DNA of 7,087 bases. Source: Pullilachnospira_A gallistercoris. Its GTDB lineage: Bacteria; Bacillota; Clostridia; Lachnospirales; Lachnospiraceae. The notes below the pieces were generated by a model that was not told where the DNA came from, did not search any database, and saw only the letters and a list, made by a program, of their open reading frames with translations. How positions within the stretch are numbered: the stretch's first letter is position 1; each line of letters begins with the position of its first letter. A program made the position numbers and the translations under genes. This document shows positions 1-5,056 of this stretch, piece after piece. The stretch is taken from positions 1-7,087 of the forward strand of contig DVHM01000156.1 in the NCBI GenBank assembly GCA_018712125.1. The letters are read 5' to 3'.

Positions 1-1004
1 TGCTGGCCATGGGCGAGCTGCTGCTGCGTCTGTCCCCGCCGGGGAACGACCGGATAACAAGAGGAGATACTTTTGAGAAACATATCGGGGGCGCGGAGCT
101 GAACGTGGCTGCCGGCGTCTCCCTGCTGGGACTTCGGACCGGCATGATTTCCGAGATTCCTGACAGCGCCATCGGCGAGTTCGCGAAAAACAAGATCCGC
201 TATCTGGGGGTCAGCGACGATTACCTGGTCTGGGATCGTGATGAGGATGCGAGACTCGGGGTATACTATTACGAGAGCGCCCGCTATCCGAGAAAACCCC
301 AGGTGGTCTATGACAGGAAACACACTTCCATCACAAAGGTGGATATCGACAGTTTCCCGGAGGAAATGTTCTCCTCCACCCGGTGTTTTCACATTTCCGG
401 TATCACGCTGGCGCTGAACGAGAAGGCCAGAGCCTGCGGTATCGAGATGATCAAGCGTTTCAAGGAGCACGGAGCTCTGATCTCCTTTGATGTGAATTTC
501 CGGCTGAACCTCTGGAGCGGAGCCGAAGCGAAGGCCTGTATCGAGCAGATCCTGCCCTATGTGGATATCTTTTTCTGTTCGGAGGATACTGCCCGGCTGA
601 CATTTTTGAAGGAGGGAACGCTGCAGGATATCATGCGGGAGTTTACCAGGGAGTATCCCATCTCCATCATGGCATCCACCCAGCGGATCGTGCACAGCCC
701 GAAACTGCACACCTTCGGCTCCGTCATCTATGAGGCAAAGAGCGACACTTTCTATCAGGAGAAACCCTATGAGAAGATCGACGTGGTGGACCGGATTGGA
801 AGCGGCGACGCTTACTGCGGCGGTGTGCTCTACGGCCTGCTGTCCTCGGATATGGACTGCGCAAAGGCGCTGGCCTTCGGCAACGCCTGCAGCGCGGTAA
901 AGAATACCATCCCCGGGGATCTGCCCTCCTCCGATCTGAAGGAGATTGAGTATATCATCGAGGATCACAATACAACGGGACGGCACGCGGAGATGAACCG
1001 CTAG
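1..1004 (+). CDS. kdgK: 2-keto-3-deoxygluconate kinase (PfkB/ribokinase family), 5' end outside window
   Basis: Cytoplasmic sugar kinase that would phosphorylate 2-keto-3-deoxygluconate to KDPG in hexuronate or pectin-sugar breakdown. The frame is open back to the window edge: the codons before the ATG at 9 read Leu-Ala, and family members have a few residues before MGELLLRLSPPG, so the true start lies upstream. Counting that ATG as residue 1, the N-terminal PfkB signature GGAELNVAAG is near residue 27. A substrate-loop segment YYYESARYP...VVYDRKHTSI follows near 87-108. The second PfkB signature, DRIGSGDAYCGG, spans about 261-272 with D267 as the expected catalytic base. The NTIPGDL near the C-terminus and the overall length match the Thermotoga-type KDG kinase as I remember it. 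PfkB kinases are hard to assign by eye, so another keto-sugar substrate is possible. The usual partner, KDPG aldolase, would have to be upstream. The gene ends at a strong terminator. Confidence 0.8.
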   Translation, partial: LAMGELLLRLSPPGNDRITRGDTFEKHIGGAELNVAAGVSLLGLRTGMISEIPDSAIGEFAKNKIRYLGVSDDYLVWDRDEDARLGVYYYESARYPRKPQVVYDRKHTSITKVDIDSFPEEMFSSTRCFHISGITLALNEKARACGIEMIKRFKEHGALISFDVNFRLNLWSGAEAKACIEQILPYVDIFFCSEDTARLTFLKEGTLQDIMREFTREYPISIMASTQRIVHSPKLHTFGSVIYEAKSDTFYQEKPYEKIDVVDRIGSGDAYCGGVLYGLLSSDMDCAKALAFGNACSAVKNTIPGDLPSSDLKEIEYIIEDHNTTGRHAEMNR

Positions 1005-1023
1005 CTGTGATTGATGCCAATAA

Positions 1024-1048
1024 AAAAAGGGACGTAACGTCCCTTTTT
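1024..1048. terminator. bidirectional intrinsic terminator between convergent genes
   Basis: A perfect 11-bp stem (1024-1034 with 1038-1048, loop TAA) consists of a GGGACG/CGTCCC core flanked by five A on the left and five T on the right. Read from either strand it gives a GC-rich hairpin followed by a U-run. It lies 19 bases past the kinase stop and 13 bases past the stop of the leftward DUF6273 gene, so it probably ends both transcripts. Confidence 0.9.
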
Positions 1049-1061
1049 GCGAATATGTGCA

Positions 1062-2057
1062 TCAGGATTTTTTCCTTCGGCAAATGACCGTAAGAAGAAT
1101 AATGATGATAAGAACAATGCAGACAGCCCCGGCAATCAGAATGATATTGATTGAAAATCCGGAAGCTGCGCCCTCGGAAGAAGTGTCGTCGGTCAATGTC
1201 AGTTTCCAAATGGTTGCGCCGTCGTCCGTTGTCCCGGTTTTTTCTATGGCCGAAATTTTTTCGATGTCAAGATTGCAGGCGGGACGGGCGCAGGTCAGGA
1301 ACTTTACCGAGAAACCGGTTTGACCGTTGACAGGAAAATCCATCAATGAGCCGGTGGTAAAGACCATGCCCACATCCAGAGGATAGGTGGGAGAATGGGG
1401 GGAACGCAGCCACCACATGGCGTCCTGCCCGGCCAGGGTTGCGGCTCGATCTGCGTCGTCTGAAAATCCGTAATCCGGATTGTTTGCCTCCTCCGCTGAG
1501 AGAAGGAAGATCTGGTCGCCATTCAAAATGTTCTCAGAGGCGTCAAAATCTACAGAGGTATTTTTCCCGCCGAAAACGATCGGTTTCTGATAGGCGTCAT
1601 CCGATTTATAGGTTTTGATAAGCGCGTTTTGTTCCTGCTCGGAAAAATGGCTTTTCAGAAAATCGGAGCACCACTTTTGAATATCGCTGCCCTGATAATC
1701 GAGTACATCCGGATGATCGGCGGCATAGGATTCGCCCCGGTTATCAAAAGTGACGACGATGTCTTCTCCGATATCCCGGAACAACATGCCGTTTTCCGTA
1801 TCGGATCCGATCAGATCTTTAGAGAGCAGGAAGATGCCGTTCTCTCCGGTGTTGGTATGGTCGGCGTCAAGAACGATCCACTCAGCGGTAAAACCGATGC
1901 TGTCATCCGCTTGACCGAACTGAAGGATATCTCCGTCTTTGATATCGGAAACGTCGCCGGAGGCTGCCCTGACCGGTAAAGTCAGCGCGGGAAGGACAAG
2001 CAGACAGCAGAGAAACATAAGGAACAGACATTTTGGTAACTTTGTTTTTCTCTTCAA
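1062..2057 (-). CDS. secreted, membrane-anchored DUF6273-domain protein (function unknown)
   Basis: 331 residues. The N-terminus has a basic stretch (KRKTKLPK), a hydrophobic core about residues 10-28 and a likely signal peptidase site after VRA (residue 31). The exported part carries DUF6273-type hallmarks: EWIVLDAD (59-66), FLLS repeated near 77 and 184, SDIQKWCSDFL (124-134), WWLRSP (215-220) and ARPACNLD (257-264). A single C-terminal membrane helix (about 303-326) is followed by CRRKKS, giving a type I topology with the domain outside the cell. The family is common in gut Firmicutes and has no established biochemical role. The start codon is TTG. It is preferred over the in-frame ATG at residue 14 because only the TTG keeps the basic start of the signal peptide and has a well-spaced AAAGGAG. 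The gene diverges from the TetR gene at 2214, which suggests control by that regulator. Confidence 0.8.
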   Translation of the reverse strand: MKRKTKLPKCLFLMFLCCLLVLPALTLPVRAASGDVSDIKDGDILQFGQADDSIGFTAEWIVLDADHTNTGENGIFLLSKDLIGSDTENGMLFRDIGEDIVVTFDNRGESYAADHPDVLDYQGSDIQKWCSDFLKSHFSEQEQNALIKTYKSDDAYQKPIVFGGKNTSVDFDASENILNGDQIFLLSAEEANNPDYGFSDDADRAATLAGQDAMWWLRSPHSPTYPLDVGMVFTTGSLMDFPVNGQTGFSVKFLTCARPACNLDIEKISAIEKTGTTDDGATIWKLTLTDDTSSEGAASGFSINIILIAGAVCIVLIIIILLTVICRRKKS

Positions 2058-2066
2058 TTTTCGAAT

Positions 2067-2073
2067 CTCCTTT
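2067..2073 (-). promoter_or_regulatory. ribosome binding site fixing the TTG start of the DUF6273 gene
   Basis: On the minus strand AAAGGAG is followed by nine bases and then TTG. No ATG lies in frame at suitable distance, so this site supports initiation at the non-AUG codon. Confidence 0.75.
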
Positions 2074-2086
2074 CGCTGCGCGGGAG

Positions 2087-2101
2087 AATGTGCCGCACAT
2101 T
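2087..2101. promoter_or_regulatory. perfect 15-bp palindrome, candidate TetR-family operator
   Basis: AATGTGC and GCACATT form a perfect inverted repeat around one central base. It lies between the leftward -10 box (2117-2122) and the DUF6273 ribosome site (2067-2073), roughly 10-24 bases after the expected transcription start. Size and symmetry suit a dimeric TetR repressor acting as a roadblock. A one-base loop cannot form a stable full hairpin, so a DNA-binding role is likelier than a terminator. That the neighbouring regulator binds here is inference. Confidence 0.45.
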
Positions 2102-2116
2102 TATATTATATTTAGA

Positions 2117-2144
2117 ATTATAGGTACTTTGAATGGAAGAACAA
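2117..2144 (-). promoter_or_regulatory. sigma-70-type promoter for the DUF6273 gene
   Basis: On the minus strand a consensus TATAAT (2122-2117) is preceded at 16 bases by TTGTTC (2144-2139), a half-matching -35. The expected start is near 2110, giving a leader of about 50 bases. No equally good promoter was found for the rightward TetR gene. AT-rich TAAAAT at 2185-2190 could be its -10, but no proper -35 lies in front of it. Confidence 0.6.
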
Positions 2145-2213
2145 CCATCAATTGGAAGGAAAATGTAAGATCTTCGACAGATTTTAAAATGTGTTGTTGT
2201 AGGGAGAGCCGGT

Positions 2214-2759
2214 ATGGAAAACGATGCGAGAAACAGATATACCAGAATGAGAATACGGGAGGCATTTTGGGAAAAGATTAAGAAAAAGCCGATAGAAAAA
2301 ATAACGGTAAAGGAAATCTGTGAAAAAGCGGAAATTAACAGAACGACATTTTATTACCATTACCATGATGTTTATGATGTTTATGAGCGGATACAGGAAG
2401 AAACGATTGCCAAATTCGGAAAGCTGGTACGGAATCAGGCGATACACAGCCGAAGTATAGAGGAAACGATTCTGCTCATTCTGAAAACGACAAAAGAAGG
2501 GATTCCTGATTTGCCGGAGTTGGAGTATATGCGCGAAGATGAGCGGTTTCTGAAGAAACTGACGGAGTATTTCGGGAAAATTTTTCAGGAGGAAATCCAT
2601 CGGTGTTATGCGGACGCGTCGAAGGAGGAACAAAAGATCATTTATAAGTTTATCGCGGAGGGAACGGGAGCAGCGATCCGCCAGTGGATGGCAATGGGAG
2701 AAAATTTGCCGGCAGAACAGGCGGCGAAGATCATTGCCGGCAGGATTCATCTGGGGTAA
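2214..2759 (+). CDS. TetR/AcrR-family transcriptional regulator
   Basis: 181 residues, a normal TetR length. The N-terminal helix-turn-helix is textbook: YTRMRIREAFWEKI as helix 1, PIEKITVKEICEKAEI as helix 2 and turn, and NRTTFYYHYHDVYDVYER as recognition helix and following segment (about residues 9-60). The C-terminal part is helical and resembles the TetR-like C-terminal class found in Firmicutes (FIAEGTGAAIRQWMAMG near 144-160), with no ligand apparent from sequence. The start is well supported by AGGGAG at 2201-2206, seven bases before ATG. It is transcribed away from the DUF6273 gene, and a palindrome lies in the shared spacer, so it probably represses that gene and perhaps itself. The sampled sequence is much more AT-rich than pepD, which may indicate separate acquisition. 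Confidence 0.9.
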   Translation: MENDARNRYTRMRIREAFWEKIKKKPIEKITVKEICEKAEINRTTFYYHYHDVYDVYERIQEETIAKFGKLVRNQAIHSRSIEETILLILKTTKEGIPDLPELEYMREDERFLKKLTEYFGKIFQEEIHRCYADASKEEQKIIYKFIAEGTGAAIRQWMAMGENLPAEQAAKIIAGRIHLG

Positions 2760-2792
2760 GAGATGATGACGGTATGCCTTGCGCCTGGGATA

Positions 2793-2821
2793 TTGTTTGA
2801 AATGTTTCTTTATGGTATAGA
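2793..2821 (+). promoter_or_regulatory. possible weak promoter for the antitoxin-like gene
   Basis: TTGTTT (2793-2798), a 17-base spacer and TATAGA (2816-2821) form an imperfect sigma-70 pair. Transcription would start about at the ribosome site, so the leader would be very short. Read-through from the TetR gene, 79 bases upstream with no visible terminator, is an equal alternative. Confidence 0.3.
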
Positions 2822-2838
2822 CAGAGTGGAGGTGCAGT

Positions 2839-3012
2839 ATGCAAATTCGTACATTTGAGGAAATCCGGCAGAATTACCATGCGATTGCCGAATTGTGCAA
2901 AGAGACGGCGGAACCGGTTTTTTTGACGAAAGACGGCCACACGGTTGACGAGGTGTCTGCCTATCTCGATGCGGTCATCGCGGAAGGTGCGGCAATCTCA
3001 GGAGAAAAATAA
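2839..3012 (+). CDS. short Phd/YefM-like antitoxin, orphan and apparently internally shortened
   Basis: 57 codons from ATG to TAA, with GGAGG at 2828-2832 six bases before the start. The first 34 residues (MQIRTFEEIRQNYHAIAELC, then ETAEPVFLTKDG) match the DNA-binding N-terminal half of Phd/YefM antitoxins: an N-terminal strand, a helix with the R-N-Y pattern, then EPVFLTK-G. The family normally continues with a strand such as LVVMS and a helix containing EAYE. Here the sequence goes directly to HTVDEVSAYLDAVIAEG, which resembles the C-terminal toxin-binding tail of longer members. No RelE/YoeB or Doc toxin follows: the stop overlaps the T-rich tail of the tRNA terminator. It may be a remnant, a solitary regulator, or able to affect a distant toxin. 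The ribosome site and intact frame suggest it can be translated. Confidence 0.65.
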   Translation: MQIRTFEEIRQNYHAIAELCKETAEPVFLTKDGHTVDEVSAYLDAVIAEGAAISGEK

Positions 3013-3016
3013 GAAA

Positions 3017-3044
3017 GCCCTCAAACGGAAATCCGCTTGAGGGC
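3017..3044 (-). terminator. intrinsic terminator of tRNA-Ser
   Basis: A 13-bp stem with one mismatch (3017-3029 with 3032-3044, core GCCCTCAA/TTGAGGGC) starts nine bases past the encoded CCA. On the minus strand it is followed by the T-rich run TTTCTTATTTTT. That run overlaps the end of the antitoxin-like gene. On the plus strand only a weak ATTTTC follows, so termination of the antitoxin transcript here would be less efficient. Confidence 0.8.
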
Positions 3045-3053
3045 GTCATTTTC

Positions 3054-3144
3054 TGGCGGAGTCGGAGGGATTCGAACCCTCGTGCCGAAAAAACGGCAAA
3101 CGCATTTCGAGTGCGCCTCGTTATGACCACTTCGATACGACTCC
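3054..3144 (-). tRNA. tRNA-Ser, anticodon CGA
   Basis: 91 bases fold as a class II tRNA. The acceptor GGAGTCG pairs perfectly with CGACTCC. The D arm has a 3-bp stem (TCG/CGA). The anticodon arm is GCGCA-CTCGAAA-TGCGT, placing CGA at 3107-3109. A long variable arm forms GCCG-TTTTTT-CGGC, and the T arm is GAGGG-TTCGAAT-CCCTC. The discriminator base is G and the CCA tail is encoded. The long variable arm identifies serine, and the anticodon reads UCG codons. It is a single tRNA with its own promoter and terminator, not part of a cluster. Confidence 0.96.
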
Positions 3145-3155
3145 ATATAGAAGAT

Positions 3156-3184
3156 ATTGTACATGATTTTGATGTGGAAAGCAA
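3156..3184 (-). promoter_or_regulatory. promoter of tRNA-Ser
   Basis: On the minus strand TTGCTT (3184-3179), a 17-base spacer and TACAAT (3161-3156) make a good sigma-70 promoter. It would start transcription about five bases before the mature tRNA 5' end at 3144. The structured element begins 18 bases upstream of the -35, so this promoter is intact. Confidence 0.7.
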
Positions 3185-3202
3185 TGAAAAGATGCAAAAA
3201 AA

Positions 3203-3400
3203 TGTCACTATTCACAGCCGATTCAGGATTGACGGCGAATGCGTCGTGCTTGCTCGTAAGCATTGGCCGTCAATCCTGAATCAAGACTGTGAAACAGTTA
3301 CTCCACCCGCATAAGCAGTTTTAGCTCCGTAAGGAGCGAGACTGGAGCCTCTTGGAGGCGACAAGTGCGCATGCGGGTGGAGTGGCTGTGAATAGTGACA
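3203..3400. repeat. 198-bp nested inverted-repeat element (MITE-like or structured RNA repeat)
   Basis: The ends are a perfect 17-bp inverted repeat: 3203-3219 (TGTCACTATTCACAGCC) with 3384-3400. Inside are three further stems. Stem A pairs 3220-3236 with 3266-3282, 17 bp perfect, and continues after one G-G mismatch with AATGC/GCATT (3238-3242 with 3260-3264). Stem B pairs ACTGT with ACAGT (3286-3290 with 3294-3298). Stem C pairs 3300-3312 with 3371-3383, 13 bp perfect. Stem C encloses GCA/TGC (3315-3317 with 3366-3368) and two small hairpins: GCTCC-GTAA-GGAGC (3324-3337, a GNRA-type loop) and GCCTC-TTG-GAGGC (3347-3359). Nearly every base can be paired in a branched fold. No credible protein is encoded. 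A-runs flank both ends (seven left, four right), so a short A-only target duplication is possible but not provable. The element occupies most of the 300 bases between the tRNA and pepD. A non-autonomous transposon and a folded leader or non-coding RNA are both plausible. Confidence 0.85.
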
Positions 3401-3430
3401 AAAATCTGCCATAGAAAATGTTTTGCGAAA

Positions 3431-3435
3431 AGGAG
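3431..3435 (+). promoter_or_regulatory. ribosome binding site fixing the pepD start at 3445
   Basis: AGGAG lies nine bases before ATG at 3445. The frame is open from another ATG at 3418, but that one has no ribosome site, would add nine residues foreign to the family, and would place this AGGAG inside the coding region. Confidence 0.8.
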
Positions 3436-3444
3436 ACAGAGAAA

Positions 3445-4959
3445 ATGGAAATTTCACAGTTAGAGCCCCGGGCAGTCTTTCGCTTTTTTGAGGAGATCAG
3501 CCGGATTCCCCGCCCCTCCTATCAGGAGCGGGCCATCAGCGATTATCTGGCAGCGTTTGCCGGAAAGCGGGGGCTGTTCTGCCGGCAGGATGCCCTGGGA
3601 AATATTATCATCGTAAAGGATGCCAGCCCGGGGTACGAAGAAGAACCTCCGATCATTCTCCAGGGACACATGGACATGGTCTGCGAGAAGGAGCCGGACT
3701 GCGCAAAGGACATGGAGACGGAGGGGCTGGATCTCTTTGTGGAGGGAGATTTTGTGAAAGCCCGTGGAACCACCCTGGGCGGGGATGACGGGATTGCGGT
3801 GGCCTACGCTCTGGCAATTCTGGACGCGGAGGACATTCCCCACCCGAGGCTGGAATTTGTCTGCACGGTGTGCGAGGAGGTGGGCATGGAAGGGGCCACA
3901 GCCCTGGATGTTTCCTGCCTGAAGGGACGGCGGCTTCTGAATCTGGACTCCGAGGAGGAGGGAAGCTTTCTGGCGGGCTGCGCAGGCGGATGCACAGCGC
4001 AGATCACATTGCCGCCGGCAAATACACCGGGGGAGGAGAGCGAAACCGGCGGGAGCAATGGAGGCGGCGATGATAAGGAGGCAAAGTCCCTGGTAATCCT
4101 GGAAATTTCCGGCCTCGCCGGCGGGCATTCAGGCACGGAGATCGACAAGGGGCATGCCAATGCCAATCTTCTCATGGCGGAGCTTTTGAGTGGGCTCTTC
4201 GCATGCCAGCCTTTTGCCCTGGTATCTCTGGAGGGAGGGGCAAAGGACAACGCCATCCCAAGAAGCTGTGCCTGTGTTCTGGAAACGGCGCGGGGAGAAG
4301 CGCTGGCAGAACTGGCAAGGCAGCAGGCAGCCGCCATCAGGGAACGCTGGATCGAGGCGGAGCCGCAGATTGGTTTTGCGGTGTCTGTGAAGCCGAGAGA
4401 GAGGGATGAAAAAAGCCAGGCGGCAAACGAGTCATGCAGGGTTTGTGAGGAGGCCACCGGAATGTTGCTGCAGGCTCTTCTGGCGTTCCCCAACGGTGTG
4501 ATTGCCATGTGCAGCGAACCTGCAGGACTGGTGGAGACCTCTCTGAATCTCGGCGTCATGAAGCTTTTGCCGGAGGGGCTGACGCTCCGCTACAGTGTGC
4601 GAAGCTGCGTGGATCGGGAGCTGGAGAAACTGATCCGCCGGCTGGAGACGTTGGCAGAAGCGGCCGGCGGCGCCATGGAAGTTTCGGGGAAATATCCGGC
4701 CTGGGAATATCGAAAGCACTCGCCTTTCCGGGAAAAACTGGTTCGGATTTACCGCGGGATGTTCGAAAAGACGCCTCCGGTGGACATCATCCACGCAGGA
4801 CTGGAATGCGGGATTCTGGCCTCCAAGCTGCCGGGGCTGGAGTGCGTGTCCATGGGGCCGGATATTCTGGATATCCACACACCCAGGGAGCGCATGAGCA
4901 TTTCATCGGTGCAGCGGATGTATGCGTTTGTGCTGAAGGTGCTGGGAGAAAAAGAATAA
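3445..4959 (+). CDS. pepD: aminoacyl-histidine dipeptidase (cytosolic non-specific dipeptidase, M20 family)
   Basis: 504-residue two-zinc cytosolic peptidase that splits Xaa-His and other dipeptides for amino acid recovery. The M20C metal and catalytic residues are present: H75 and D77 in GHMDMVCEK, D114 in GGDDG, the E144-E145 pair in EEVGMEGA, D168 in LDSEEEG, and H450 in IHAGLECGI. D77 and E144 are the expected catalytic acids; the others bind zinc. The lid/dimerisation domain begins about residue 215 with GLAGGHSGTEID. Length slightly exceeds the usual ~485. Part of the excess is a Gly/Glu/Ser-rich low-complexity stretch at about 193-214, a probable surface loop before the lid. The start is set by the AGGAG at 3431. 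The structured element ends 44 bases before the start, and I see no convincing promoter in between. No terminator is visible after the stop. Confidence 0.95.
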   Translation: MEISQLEPRAVFRFFEEISRIPRPSYQERAISDYLAAFAGKRGLFCRQDALGNIIIVKDASPGYEEEPPIILQGHMDMVCEKEPDCAKDMETEGLDLFVEGDFVKARGTTLGGDDGIAVAYALAILDAEDIPHPRLEFVCTVCEEVGMEGATALDVSCLKGRRLLNLDSEEEGSFLAGCAGGCTAQITLPPANTPGEESETGGSNGGGDDKEAKSLVILEISGLAGGHSGTEIDKGHANANLLMAELLSGLFACQPFALVSLEGGAKDNAIPRSCACVLETARGEALAELARQQAAAIRERWIEAEPQIGFAVSVKPRERDEKSQAANESCRVCEEATGMLLQALLAFPNGVIAMCSEPAGLVETSLNLGVMKLLPEGLTLRYSVRSCVDRELEKLIRRLETLAEAAGGAMEVSGKYPAWEYRKHSPFREKLVRIYRGMFEKTPPVDIIHAGLECGILASKLPGLECVSMGPDILDIHTPRERMSISSVQRMYAFVLKVLGEKE

Positions 4960-4966
4960 TCAGTAA

Positions 4967-4995
4967 TTGAAAAATTCCTTCAGATAGGATATCCT
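4967..4995 (+). promoter_or_regulatory. candidate promoter upstream of the phosphofructokinase gene
   Basis: TTGAAA (4967-4972, five of six matches), a 17-base spacer and TATCCT (4990-4995, four of six) lie just after the pepD stop and about 60 bases before the next start. The -10 is part of a 10-bp palindrome AGGATATCCT (4986-4995). The pair suggests that pfk and dnaX can be transcribed independently of pepD, though read-through is also possible. Confidence 0.45.
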
Positions 4996-5040
4996 GTTTA
5001 AGGATGTAGAATGATCAAAAAGAGAAAAATATTTTTAATG

Positions 5041-5047
5041 GAAGGGG
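5041..5047 (+). promoter_or_regulatory. ribosome binding site fixing the phosphofructokinase start at 5057
   Basis: GAAGGGG is followed by nine bases and ATG at 5057. An in-frame TTG at 5048 directly abuts the purine run with no spacer, so it cannot use this site. The protein family also begins with MKIGMLTSGGD. Confidence 0.75.
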
Positions 5048-5056
5048 TTGACAGAG

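Noticed and set aside
2358..2390. Short direct repeat (GATGTTTAT twice) in the TetR gene
   Set aside because: It encodes DVYDVYE right after the recognition helix, where aromatic and acidic residues are normal for the family. A two-unit repeat is not noteworthy.
2184..2750. Minus-strand open frame opposite the TetR gene (188 codons)
   Set aside because: The plus frame has a clear helix-turn-helix and ribosome site. The antisense product is rich in Phe, Leu and Arg without recognisable features.
3111..3314. Plus-strand open frame of 67 codons over the tRNA and the structured element
   Set aside because: It overlaps the tRNA-Ser on the other strand and the palindromic element, has no ribosome site, and its sequence simply reads through the stems.
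3203..3400. CRISPR array or integron attC reading of the repeat-rich element
   Set aside because: There are no regularly spaced direct repeats with unique spacers, and no cas or integrase gene is in the window. The structure is nested inverted repeats.
3804..4559. Long minus-strand open frame opposite pepD (251 codons), and similar ones at 3460-4128 and 4432-4878
   Set aside because: pepD has all catalytic motifs in its own frame. The opposite frames are by-products of its GC-rich codon use and show no domain or ribosome site.
4986..5005. Palindrome AGGATATCCT and the overlapping hairpin ATCCT-GTTTA-AGGAT after pepD, as a terminator
   Set aside because: Stems are only five base pairs and no T-run follows. 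The segment fits better as part of a promoter, and an operator role has no independent support.
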